A DNA stretch of 6,805 nt from Campylobacterota bacterium (GCA_013153915.1 JAADDL010000050.1:1-6805), one strand, 5' to 3'; shown: positions 1 to 6,453, counted from the stretch's first letter. Notes: a model not told the origin generated them from the sequence alone. Numbers and translations: made by a program.

Positions 1-15
1 AATCTTTCGATTTTA
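1..15 (-). terminator. Possible start of a terminator hairpin after the tRNA, cut by the window edge
   Basis: On the minus strand just after the tRNA CCA the DNA reads AAAATC-GAAA-GATT up to the edge. This gives a 4-bp AATC/GATT stem with a GAAA tetraloop. If the bases beyond the edge are T, the stem would lengthen and end in a T run, as a factor-independent terminator should. Only half the structure is visible, so this is tentative; the tRNA could equally lie in a longer tRNA operon. Confidence 0.2.
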
Positions 16-90
<75 letters not shown>

Positions 91-112
91 ACAATATGAA
101 TTTGGAGACGAA

Positions 113-129
113 ATTATATCTAAAAAAAA
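113..129 (-). promoter_or_regulatory. Predicted promoter of the tRNA-Gly gene
   Basis: On the minus strand a perfect TATAAT (plus-strand 113-118) is preceded by TAGA and an 8-base T tract (complement of the A run at 122-129). This matches the epsilonproteobacterial sigma-70 pattern of a strong -10 with T-rich DNA upstream and no clear -35. Transcription would start near 106 and give a leader of about 16 nt before the tRNA. The prediction rests on motif and position only. Confidence 0.55.
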
Positions 130-144
130 GCTAAAAGTAAAGCA

Positions 145-158
145 TCTTTAGCTATAAT
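145..158 (+). promoter_or_regulatory. Predicted promoter of ilvD
   Basis: A perfect TATAAT at 153-158 is preceded by TTTAGC and A/T-rich DNA, with no recognisable -35. Transcription would begin near 165, leaving a leader of roughly 20 nt. That is too short for a leader-peptide attenuator of the kind found on some ilv operons, and no upstream leader peptide with a run of Leu, Val or Ile codons is visible. It lies back to back with the tRNA-Gly promoter, with about 35 bp between the two -10 boxes. Confidence 0.55.
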
Positions 159-174
159 CCTCTAAAATATTATA

Positions 175-179
175 AAGGA
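175..179 (+). promoter_or_regulatory. Ribosome binding site that favours the second ATG of ilvD
   Basis: AAGGA sits 3 nt before the ATG at 183 and 6 nt before the in-frame ATG at 186. The latter spacing is closer to the usual optimum. Starting at 186 also gives an N-terminus beginning MRSDE, which is how I recall Campylobacter-type IlvD proteins beginning. Confidence 0.6.
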
Positions 180-185
180 TGGATG

Positions 186-1880
186 ATGAGAAGTGATGAG
201 GTGAAAAAAGGATACGAAAGAGCTCCTCACAGGAGCCTTTTTAGAGCGACGGGGCTAAAGGATGAAGATTTCGATAAACCGTTTATCGGAGTGGCAAACT
301 CATTTATAGAGATAATCCCCGGACACTTTTTTTTAGATAAGTACTCTAAGATCATCAAAGACGAGATTAGAAAAAACGGTTGCGTGCCTTTTGAGTTCAA
401 TACTATAGGCGTTGACGATGGTATAGCAATGGGGCATGACGGTATGCTTTACTCATTGCCGAGTCGTGAGTTGATAGCAAACTCCATAGAGACGGTTATG
501 AATGCACATAAACTTGACGCTATGATTTGTATCCCAAATTGCGACAAGATAACTCCGGGTATGGTTATGGGCGCTTTGAGGGTTAACGTGCCTACCGTTT
601 TTGTGACGGGCGGACCTATGAGAGCGGGAAAACTAAGTGACGGTACGCCTATAGATTTAGCTACCGTTTTTGAGGGAGTAGGTAAAGTCGAAGCCGGAGA
701 GATAAGCGAAGAGAAGCTGGTAGAGCTTGAGTGTGCGGCGTGTCCCGGAGGCGGAAGTTGTAGCGGTATGTTTACGGCAAATAGTATGAATACTCTTATT
801 GAGGCTATGGGTATAGCGCTTAAAGGAAACGGAACCGTTTTGGCTTTGACTCCCGAGAGAGAGGAGCTTTTAAGAAAAGCGGCGAGAAGAGTTTGCGAGA
901 TAGCAAAAAGCAAAGAGCTAACCGAGAAATTCAAGATAAGAAATATCCTAAACGAAAAAGCCGTCAATAACGCATTTGCCGTCGATATGGCTATGGGCGG
1001 AAGTACTAACACCGTTTTACATATGTTAGCCATAGCAAGAGAGGCGGGAGTGGACTTTAACCTTTCTCATATAAACGAGATGAGTAAAAAAGTTTCTCAT
1101 ATCGCAAAGATTTCACCGTCACTCTCGACCGTGCATATGGAGGACATCAATAAAGCGGGCGGTGTTAGTGCCGTTATGCATGAGATAACAAAAAGAGGCA
1201 ATGACGTTTTAGAGCTTGATAACTTAACTATTGAGGGCGAAACTATAGGAGAGAGGATAGCTAACAGCGAGATAACCGATACTAACATAATCCACAAAAT
1301 AGACAATCCTTACAGTAAAGTGGGAGGCTTGGCTATACTTTACGGAAATTTGGCTGAAGAGGGTGCCGTTATAAAAACTGCGGGCGTTATACCTAGTATG
1401 AGAAAATATAGCGGAAAAGCGGTCTGCTTTGACTCTCAAGATGAAGCCATAAAGGGTATAACCGGAGGCAAAGTGAAAGAGGGCGATGTCGTAGTCATCA
1501 GATACGAAGGTCCAAAAGGGGGTCCGGGTATGCAAGAGATGCTCTCACCTACGGCACTTATCATGGGTATGGGGCTTGGAGACAAGGTCGCCCTCATCAC
1601 GGATGGTAGATTTAGCGGAGCTACTCACGGAGCAAGCGTGGGACATGTCTCTCCCGAAGCGGCTGAGGGCGGCATGATAGGATTGCTAAAAGATGGAGAT
1701 ATTATAGATATTGATGTGGACGAGCATATTTTGAGCGTTAGATTGAGTGATGAAGAGATAGCTAAAAGAAAAGAGGAGTTTAAGCCTAAGATGAGAGATG
1801 TAAAAGGCTCATGGCTAAAACAGTATAGGATACTTGTGACAAATGCGGCTCACGGAGCGGTTTTAAAAACTGAATTGTAG
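186..1880 (+). CDS. ilvD: Dihydroxy-acid dehydratase
   Basis: This enzyme dehydrates 2,3-dihydroxy-isovalerate and 2,3-dihydroxy-3-methylvalerate to the 2-keto acids, the third common step of valine and isoleucine synthesis, in the cytoplasm. From the ATG at 186 it has 564 residues, normal for the family. In that numbering the signature NCDKITPG lies at 118-125, with the cluster Cys119 and the Lys121 that family structures show as a Mg ligand. GSCSGMFTANS (190-200) supplies Cys192, YEGPKGGPGMQEML spans 440-453, and the second family signature, ALITDGRFSGAT, is at 469-480. GVDDGIAMGH (75-84) is also conserved. Where [2Fe-2S] members have PCN, this protein has PGH (45-47), as E. coli IlvD does, so the third cluster cysteine is absent. 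An ATG at 183 adds one Met and is less well spaced from the Shine-Dalgarno. It heads a likely operon with the MarC gene 6 bp downstream. Confidence 0.97.
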   Translation: MRSDEVKKGYERAPHRSLFRATGLKDEDFDKPFIGVANSFIEIIPGHFFLDKYSKIIKDEIRKNGCVPFEFNTIGVDDGIAMGHDGMLYSLPSRELIANSIETVMNAHKLDAMICIPNCDKITPGMVMGALRVNVPTVFVTGGPMRAGKLSDGTPIDLATVFEGVGKVEAGEISEEKLVELECAACPGGGSCSGMFTANSMNTLIEAMGIALKGNGTVLALTPEREELLRKAARRVCEIAKSKELTEKFKIRNILNEKAVNNAFAVDMAMGGSTNTVLHMLAIAREAGVDFNLSHINEMSKKVSHIAKISPSLSTVHMEDINKAGGVSAVMHEITKRGNDVLELDNLTIEGETIGERIANSEITDTNIIHKIDNPYSKVGGLAILYGNLAEEGAVIKTAGVIPSMRKYSGKAVCFDSQDEAIKGITGGKVKEGDVVVIRYEGPKGGPGMQEMLSPTALIMGMGLGDKVALITDGRFSGATHGASVGHVSPEAAEGGMIGLLKDGDIIDIDVDEHILSVRLSDEEIAKRKEEFKPKMRDVKGSWLKQYRILVTNAAHGAVLKTEL

Positions 1881-1886
1881 GGCAGA

Positions 1887-2528
1887 ATGGAGCACTTTTT
1901 CGATCTTCTTCTATCCCAAGCCGTTGCTATATTTGCCATACTTGACCCTGTGGGGGTAAGCGCTATGCTACCCTCTCTTTTGCATCAAGATATAACGAAA
2001 AAAGAGATGAATAGGGTAGCCTTTATGGCTACTTTGACTACTCTTATAGCTTTTTTTACGGTGTTGGTAACGGGGGATTTTATACTAAAACTTTTCGGTA
2101 TAGATATGAACTCCTTAAAGGCGATGGGCGGGGTTGTTTTGTTGTTGATGGCCGTGGATATGGTGAGCGGATACAGCAAAAAGAGAAACCACAACAAAGA
2201 AGAGGATGAAGAGGAGGCAAAAGAGTATGAAAATCTTGCCGTAATCCCCATAGGTATCCCCATCATTTTCGGACCGGGACTATTTGCCACCGTTGTAGTA
2301 TTTAAGTCTCAGACCGAAGGGGTGGCGGATGTACTTTCTTTGGTGATAGCGTTTTTGATAAATATTTTTATACTATATTTTACACTAAAGAACTCCATCT
2401 ATATAAAAAAGGTGGTAGGTATAACCGGAGAGAGGATAGTGACAAGGCTTATGGGTCTTATCACCGGAGCCATAGCTATACAGTTTATAGTTAGCGGCGT
2501 AGTAGAGATAGCAAAGAGGACGATATGA
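1887..2528 (+). CDS. MarC-family integral membrane protein
   Basis: A 213-residue inner-membrane protein of the MarC (UPF0056) family, whose members usually have about 200-220 residues and six membrane helices. Hydrophobic segments lie near residues 8-30, 44-70, 77-95, 118-139, 148-167 and 187-207. Family hallmarks visible are DPVG (20-23) after the first helix start, PIGIPIIFGPG (121-131) in the fourth, and RLMGLITGAIAIQF (187-200) in the last. Between helices 3 and 4 is a charged loop (98-116), basic and then strongly acidic (KEEDEEEAKE). The marC name is historical: E. coli MarC was shown not to confer multiple antibiotic resistance. A Thermococcus member, SnatA, was reported to move small neutral amino acids, but function here is unproven. 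The start follows the ilvD stop by 6 bp with only a weak AGGG site at 1879-1882, suggesting reliance on upstream translation. The stop overlaps the next start. Confidence 0.9.
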   Translation: MEHFFDLLLSQAVAIFAILDPVGVSAMLPSLLHQDITKKEMNRVAFMATLTTLIAFFTVLVTGDFILKLFGIDMNSLKAMGGVVLLLMAVDMVSGYSKKRNHNKEEDEEEAKEYENLAVIPIGIPIIFGPGLFATVVVFKSQTEGVADVLSLVIAFLINIFILYFTLKNSIYIKKVVGITGERIVTRLMGLITGAIAIQFIVSGVVEIAKRTI

Positions 2529-2950
2529 GCGAACTTGTGAAGATTTTTGAGTATAGGGTGAAAGTGACGAAAGATGAGATAGATTTCAACAACCATTTGA
2601 ATAATTTTTATTATGTAAAGTGGATGCAAGATAGCGGTATCGAACACTCCAAAGCCAACGGCGTAACGCTTGAAACATATGAAAAGATAGGGGCTACTTG
2701 GTTTGCTAAGTCTCACTACATAGAGTATAAAGCTCCGGCATTTCTGGGCGATGAGATAGTCGTAAAGACATGGATAAGCGAGATAGGAAAGATAAAATCA
2801 AAAAGAAAGTATAGATTTTATAGAGAAAGCGACGGCAAACTCCTTGCCGAAGCTGAAACCTTATGGGTATTTGTCAATATCAAAACAGGCAGACCCACTC
2901 CTTTAAAAGAGGAGATTGCAAGTAAATTTATCGCTATAGATGATTTGTAA
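2525..2950 (+). CDS. Hotdog-fold acyl-CoA thioesterase (4HBT family)
   Basis: A 141-residue single-domain cytoplasmic protein of the 4-hydroxybenzoyl-CoA thioesterase superfamily, YbgC/FadM-like. The N-terminal strand is followed by the active-site pattern DFNNHLNN (20-27), in which Asp20 is the expected catalytic acid and H24-x-N-N the conserved follow-on. FYYVKWMQDSG (28-38) begins the long central helix. The remaining sheet includes HYIEYKAPAFLGDEIVVKTW (66-85), where APAFLGDE is typical of these enzymes, and the strands around 96-102 and 111-119. Such proteins hydrolyse acyl-CoA or acyl-ACP thioesters; the substrate cannot be read from sequence. Translation is probably coupled to the MarC gene through an ATGA overlap, with AGAGGA (2515-2520) as ribosome binding site. 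The link to ilvD and MarC may be functional or only positional. No frameshift or missing active-site residue is seen. Confidence 0.88.
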   Translation: MSELVKIFEYRVKVTKDEIDFNNHLNNFYYVKWMQDSGIEHSKANGVTLETYEKIGATWFAKSHYIEYKAPAFLGDEIVVKTWISEIGKIKSKRKYRFYRESDGKLLAEAETLWVFVNIKTGRPTPLKEEIASKFIAIDDL

Positions 2951-2957
2951 AAAGTTG

Positions 2958-2982
2958 ATATTAGCGGTTTTTTATCTAATAT
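2958..2982 (+). repeat. AT-rich inverted repeat ATATTAG-N11-CTAATAT upstream of pyrG
   Basis: ATATTAG (2958-2964) and CTAATAT (2976-2982) are exact reverse complements separated by 11 nt containing a T6 run. The repeat ends 4 nt before the predicted pyrG -10, so a bound protein would cover the -35 region. As a transcript hairpin it has a mostly A/U stem and its T run is in the loop, so it does not look like a terminator. In DNA this AT-rich it could arise by chance. Confidence 0.3.
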
Positions 2983-2986
2983 AAAG

Positions 2987-2992
2987 TATAAT
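2987..2992 (+). promoter_or_regulatory. Predicted -10 box of pyrG-recJ
   Basis: A perfect TATAAT in the gap between the thioesterase gene and pyrG. TTGATA at 2955-2960 is too far upstream (26-bp spacer) to be its -35, so it would depend on T-rich upstream DNA, as is common in epsilonproteobacteria. The start point would be near 3000, leaving a leader of about 18 nt before the ATG at 3018. A -10 here suggests pyrG-recJ can be transcribed separately from the ilvD cluster, although read-through is also possible because no good terminator separates them. Confidence 0.5.
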
Positions 2993-3007
2993 TCCAAAAC
3001 AAAACAT

Positions 3008-3013
3008 GGGGTG
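3008..3013 (+). promoter_or_regulatory. Ribosome binding site that places the pyrG start at 3018
   Basis: GGGGTG can pair, with one G-U wobble, with the CACCUC part of the 16S 3' end, and lies 4 nt before the ATG at 3018. The other in-frame ATG at 3006 overlaps this site's 5' edge and has only A/C-rich sequence before it (CCAAAACAAAAC), with no Shine-Dalgarno. Confidence 0.6.
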
Positions 3014-3017
3014 GATT

Positions 3018-4652
3018 ATGTCCGAAAAACAAACAAAATATATTTTTGTAACCGGAGGGGTTTTAAGCTCTCTTGGAAAAGGTATAGCAAGCGCAAGTAT
3101 CGCTACGCTTCTAAAACATTCAGGCTTTAAAGTGACTATCTTGAAGATGGACCCTTATATCAATGTCGATCCGGGTACGATGAGTCCTTTGGAGCACGGA
3201 GAAGTGTTCGTAACGGCTGACGGAGCGGAGACAGACTTGGACTTGGGGCATTATGAGAGATTTTTGGATGTAAACCTTTCCAAGTTAAACAACTTCACAA
3301 CGGGACAAGTCTACTCAACGGTTATCGAGAGAGAAAGACGAGGGGATTATCTAGGAAAAACCATACAAGTGATACCTCACATCGTAAACGAGATAAAAGA
3401 GAGGATTGTAAAAGCCGGAGAAAAGCAAGATATACTCATAGTCGAAATAGGTGGAACAGTAGGGGATATAGAGGGTTTACCGTTTTTGGAAGCTATAAGG
3501 GAGTTAAAAAGGGATGTCGGCAAAAAAAGAGCTATATTCGTACATCTTACGCTCGTGCCCTTTTTGAAAGCGGCGGGAGAGTTAAAGACAAAACCTACCC
3601 AACATAGCGTCCAAGAGCTTAGAAGGATAGGTATAACTCCTCATATCGTGATATGCCGAACGGAACACTCTATTCCGAAAGCTATGAAAGAGAAGATTGC
3701 GTCTTCTTGCGATGTTGAAAAAGATTGCGTTATAGAGGCGATAGACTCAAAAAGTATATATAAAGTGCCTCTAAATTTTTTAAACGAAGGTATCTTGCAT
3801 CCTATTTCGGAGTATTTGGATCTTGGAGAACTCAATCCTAATATGAAAAAATGGGACTCTTTGGTTAAAAGAGTTATAGCGCCTACTAAAAAAGTTAAGA
3901 TAGCCTTCGTGGGGAAATATCTTGATCTGAAAGAAGCATATAAATCTTTGACCGAAGCTTTTATCCATGTCGGAGCCAACTTAAACTCTAGAGTGGAGCT
4001 TTTATGGGTAGATAGCGAAGAGTTGGAAAAAAATAAAAACCTACAACTACTTGAAGAGGCAGACGGTATCTTGGTAGCGGGAGGCTTTGGAGAGAGAGGG
4101 GTTGACGGAAAGATAAAGGCTATAGAGTATGCTAGGGTAAATAAAAAGCCGTATCTCGGTATTTGTCTCGGTATGCAGTTGGCACTCTTGGAATTTGCGA
4201 GAAATGTTTTGAAACTTGAGGATGCCAACTCCGTAGAGTTTGATAAAGATTGTAAAAATCCTATAGTCTATCTGATAGACGAATTTATAGACAGTAGCGG
4301 AAACAAACAGCTTAGAACTCACAAATCTCCGCTTGGAGGTACTATGAGGCTTGGAGCTTACGAGTGTGATATAAAAGAGGGTACTTTACTTTCAAAAGCG
4401 TATGACGGCAAAAAGAGAGTTTTTGAAAGACATAGGCATAGATACGAAGCAAACCCCGCATACAAAGAGCAGTATGAGAAAAACGGGCTTATCGTAAGCG
4501 GAGAGAGTAAAGGTCTTATCGAGGTGGTGGAGCTAAAGGATCATCCTTGGTTTATGGGAGTGCAATTCCATCCCGAATTTACCTCCAGGTTGCAAAAGCC
4601 CAATAAAGTCATCTTGTCGTTTGTGAAGGCCGCTTTGGAGAAAAATGTCTAA
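3018..4652 (+). CDS. pyrG: CTP synthase (glutamine-hydrolysing)
   Basis: Converts UTP to CTP using ATP and ammonia from glutamine, the last step of pyrimidine nucleotide synthesis. From the ATG at 3018 it has 544 residues, the usual length. The N-terminal amidoligase domain opens with YIFVTGGVLSSLGKG (8-22), including the nucleotide-binding loop. It contains DPYINVDPGTMSPLEHGEVFV (45-65), GAETDLDLGHYERF (69-82) and VEIGGTVGDIEG (142-153). The C-terminal class I glutaminase domain, from about residue 290, has the nucleophile Cys383 in GICLGMQ and the His518/Glu520 pair in QFHPEFTS. GGFGERG (355-361) helps form the oxyanion region. All catalytic residues are present. An upstream ATG at 3006 would add four residues (MGWI) but lacks a ribosome binding site. 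The 3' end overlaps recJ by 8 bp. CTP synthases are controlled by CTP feedback and GTP activation; no leader C-run attenuator like that of Bacillus pyrG is visible here. Confidence 0.98.
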   Translation: MSEKQTKYIFVTGGVLSSLGKGIASASIATLLKHSGFKVTILKMDPYINVDPGTMSPLEHGEVFVTADGAETDLDLGHYERFLDVNLSKLNNFTTGQVYSTVIERERRGDYLGKTIQVIPHIVNEIKERIVKAGEKQDILIVEIGGTVGDIEGLPFLEAIRELKRDVGKKRAIFVHLTLVPFLKAAGELKTKPTQHSVQELRRIGITPHIVICRTEHSIPKAMKEKIASSCDVEKDCVIEAIDSKSIYKVPLNFLNEGILHPISEYLDLGELNPNMKKWDSLVKRVIAPTKKVKIAFVGKYLDLKEAYKSLTEAFIHVGANLNSRVELLWVDSEELEKNKNLQLLEEADGILVAGGFGERGVDGKIKAIEYARVNKKPYLGICLGMQLALLEFARNVLKLEDANSVEFDKDCKNPIVYLIDEFIDSSGNKQLRTHKSPLGGTMRLGAYECDIKEGTLLSKAYDGKKRVFERHRHRYEANPAYKEQYEKNGLIVSGESKGLIEVVELKDHPWFMGVQFHPEFTSRLQKPNKVILSFVKAALEKNV

Positions 4653-6219
4653 GCTTTTAACGAAAGAGGATATAAAAAATATTCTCTCTCAAAGGTTTGA
4701 GGATGATAGATTTTCCACACTATCCTCTTTGCCGACTCCCGATATGTTTAAAGATATGCAAAAGGCGGCAAAAAGAGTAGCAAAAGCCGTTTACAACAAT
4801 GAAAAGATAACCATCGTAGGCGATTATGATGTTGACGGCGTTGTTTCATCTTTTATATTGAGTGATTTTTTGGAGAGAGTTAGCGACAAAGTAGATGTCG
4901 TTATCCCCGATAGATTTAAAGACGGTTACGGTATAAGTAAAGATATCATAGAGGATATAGATGCGTCGCTTATCATAACGGTAGATAACGGTATCTCGTC
5001 TTTGGAAGCCGCGGAAGTTTGCAAAAGCAAAGGCATAGACCTTATCATAACCGACCACCACACACCTGCGGAAATGTTACCCGATGCATTTGCGATTATA
5101 AATCCGAAACAAAAAGATTGCCCTTTCCCGTATAAAGAGATTTGCGGAGCTCAAGTGGCGTGGTACTTTGCGGGAGCTATAAAACAGGAGTTGGGCTTAA
5201 AAATCAATATGCTAGAATATGTGGATTTGCTGGGTATCGCGATAGTTGCGGATATGATGGAGTTAAAGGATCTAAATAGACTTCTTGTCAAAAAAAGTCT
5301 TGTGGCGATAAACAGCTCAAAAAGAGCCTCCATACTAGCCATCAAAAGCAAATTTGCCAAAACGGTTTTTCGTAGCGAAGATATATCCTTTTTATTTTCT
5401 CCTTTATTAAATAGTGCGGGCAGAATGGAAAGTGCCGTAAAAGCCTTTAAGTTTTTAAAAGCCAAGAGTTTAGATGAAGCTTTAAGATTGCTTGATGAGA
5501 TAGTTTTACTCAATGAAAAGAGAAAAGCGATAGAAAAAGAGCTTTTTGAAATCTCTCTAAAATCGGTCGATGAGAGCAAGGATATAGTTGTCGTTTGGGG
5601 AGAAGGTTGGCATGAGGGCGTCATAGGTATCGTAGCGGCAAAGCTTGCAAGGCGTTTTGAGAAGCCGGCTATCGTCTTTTCTATCAATGAAGATATCGCC
5701 AAAGGAAGCGCAAGAAGCGTTGGAGAAGTGGATATACTCGAGATAATAAGTAGAGAAAAAGAGAATATTTTACACTACGGCGGACATAAAGGTGCGGCCG
5801 GATTATCTTTGAATGTCAAAGATTTACCCTCTTTTAAAAAATCGGTAGAAAATAGCGTTTCTCTTCTAAAAAAGGAGTTATTTGTTTCAAGCAAGGATGT
5901 TTTGGGTGAAATAGACCCCAAAGAGATAGATTTTGAGCTTTTGGATATTCTTGAGTTTTTTGAACCTTACGGATACAAAAATCCCAAACCTTGCTTTTTT
6001 ATAAAAAACGCTACGGTAAAAAAAGAGAGAATCCTCGGCAAAGAGAAAAATCACCAAAAAATAATAGTAGAATCAAAAAATCAAATACTTGAATCTATAA
6101 ATTTTAATTATAAAACAAAAGTTGATATAGGTTCAAATATCGATATGATTTTTACTATTTCCAAGAACGATTATAGAGGTTATATAACACCACAACTTAT
6201 GGTAGAGAAAATAGTATAA
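4645..6219 (+). CDS. recJ: Single-stranded-DNA-specific exonuclease RecJ
   Basis: A 524-residue DHH-family 5'-3' ssDNA exonuclease acting in RecF-pathway recombination and mismatch and base excision repair. It lies toward the short end for RecJ, and I recall Campylobacter homologues being about this size. Metal-binding phosphoesterase motifs in order are GDYDVDG (59-65), VDNG (113-116), the DHH triad (137-139), and Asp203 in VADMMEL. NSAGR (256-260) comes before the linker helices (about 275-305). The DHHA1 domain follows, with GWHEGVIGIVAAKLA (321-335), GSARS (354-358) and GGHKGAAG (379-386). The last 110 or so residues correspond to the OB-fold DNA-binding region and end in YITPQLMVEKIV. 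No active-site residue is missing. The start overlaps the pyrG stop by 8 bp, with GGAG (4637-4640) inside pyrG as ribosome binding site, so the two are likely co-translated. The pairing with pyrG is probably ancestral rather than mechanistic. Confidence 0.97.
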   Translation: MSKLLTKEDIKNILSQRFEDDRFSTLSSLPTPDMFKDMQKAAKRVAKAVYNNEKITIVGDYDVDGVVSSFILSDFLERVSDKVDVVIPDRFKDGYGISKDIIEDIDASLIITVDNGISSLEAAEVCKSKGIDLIITDHHTPAEMLPDAFAIINPKQKDCPFPYKEICGAQVAWYFAGAIKQELGLKINMLEYVDLLGIAIVADMMELKDLNRLLVKKSLVAINSSKRASILAIKSKFAKTVFRSEDISFLFSPLLNSAGRMESAVKAFKFLKAKSLDEALRLLDEIVLLNEKRKAIEKELFEISLKSVDESKDIVVVWGEGWHEGVIGIVAAKLARRFEKPAIVFSINEDIAKGSARSVGEVDILEIISREKENILHYGGHKGAAGLSLNVKDLPSFKKSVENSVSLLKKELFVSSKDVLGEIDPKEIDFELLDILEFFEPYGYKNPKPCFFIKNATVKKERILGKEKNHQKIIVESKNQILESINFNYKTKVDIGSNIDMIFTISKNDYRGYITPQLMVEKIV

Positions 6220-6233
6220 AATAAGCTTATTTT
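6218..6233 (+). terminator. AT palindrome at the recJ stop codon, weak terminator candidate
   Basis: AAAATAAG/CTTATTTT is a perfect 16-bp palindrome that begins within the recJ stop codon. As RNA it could form a 6-bp all-A/U stem around an AGCU loop, and its T-rich arm could serve as the U tract. The stem is weak and there is no GC core, so it may be a poor terminator, a processing site, or a chance palindrome. No stronger terminator follows recJ in the window. Confidence 0.3.
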
Positions 6234-6292
6234 TACTATAACTTCAATCTATAATACACAAGTAAAACCCTAAATAACGGCTATACAAAGTC

Positions 6293-6310
6293 ATTGTTAA
6301 AAATATCAAT
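6293..6310 (+). repeat. Imperfect palindrome ATTGTTA-N4-TATCAAT, possible operator
   Basis: The 7-bp arms match at 6 of 7 positions around AAAA. The outer TTG...CAA recalls FNR/CRP-type half sites, but the spacing is wrong: such boxes are TTGAT-N4-ATCAA (14 bp), whereas here TTG to CAA spans 16 bp. It lies about 97 bp upstream of the nearest -10 candidate, so any role would be as an upstream activator site. Chance is a real possibility in this composition. Confidence 0.25.
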
Positions 6311-6331
6311 TAAAAGAATTTCTTATAGTTA

Positions 6332-6345
6332 ATATGTTACCATAT
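6332..6345 (+). repeat. Inverted repeat ATATG-N4-CATAT, possible operator
   Basis: A perfect 5-4-5 inverted repeat (spacer TTAC). It can be extended outward to TTA...TAA if one base is allowed to bulge (6329-6349). Its centre is 37 bp from the centre of the palindrome at 6293-6310. No known regulator is matched with confidence. Confidence 0.25.
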
Positions 6346-6406
6346 GTAATAAAAAATAGTGTTTTTGCATTTTTTTCAGATAAATTTTCTAATTTAAATA
6401 ATATTA

Positions 6407-6412
6407 TATAAT
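6407..6412 (+). promoter_or_regulatory. Predicted -10 box of the molybdopterin oxidoreductase gene
   Basis: A perfect TATAAT followed by T-rich DNA, placing a start near 6419 and a 5' leader of about 45 nt. No -35 is recognisable at the right distance. The surrounding DNA is so AT-rich that TATAAT may occur by chance; another copy is at 6250-6255. Confidence 0.35.
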
Positions 6413-6453
6413 TTTATAGATAGAATTTTTTATTCAGAAATAAGGTTGGCTAT

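Noticed and set aside
91..182. Leader-peptide attenuator or T-box controlling ilvD
   Set aside because: The predicted leader is only about 20 nt, with no branched-chain codon run and no hairpin pair.
327..334. T8 tract within ilvD as a phase-variation switch
   Set aside because: Eight T residues are short for slippage switching, ilvD is a housekeeping gene, and epsilonproteobacterial contingency tracts are usually long G/C runs. The frame is intact.
449..1535. Long antisense and shifted open frames inside ilvD (for example 449-1033 minus, 1097-1306 minus and 1224-1535 minus)
   Set aside because: They lie wholly within a gene with strong family motifs. Their translations are Ser/Leu/Ile-rich strings typical of the reverse strand of coding DNA, without motifs.
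3641..4322. Antisense open frames within pyrG
   Set aside because: They are shadows of a fully conserved CTP synthase frame, with no ribosome binding sites or recognisable domains.
5151..5702. 183-codon antisense open frame inside recJ
   Set aside because: It overlaps the conserved core and DHHA1 coding sequence and has a low-complexity Ser/Leu/Phe composition.
6293..6310. FNR or CRP box
   Set aside because: The outer TTG and CAA match, but the spacing is 2 bp too long for TTGAT-N4-ATCAA and one inner base breaks the symmetry. I list it only as an unassigned palindrome.
6355..6370. Sigma-54 promoter around TTTTTGCAT
   Set aside because: The GC at 6367-6368 has no GG at the required 10-nt spacing upstream; positions 6355-6356 are AA.
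6334..6411. Possible 25-residue small protein in the AT-rich leader
   Set aside because: No ribosome binding site, AT-driven Phe/Asn/Ile/Lys composition, and its ATG lies within an inverted repeat.
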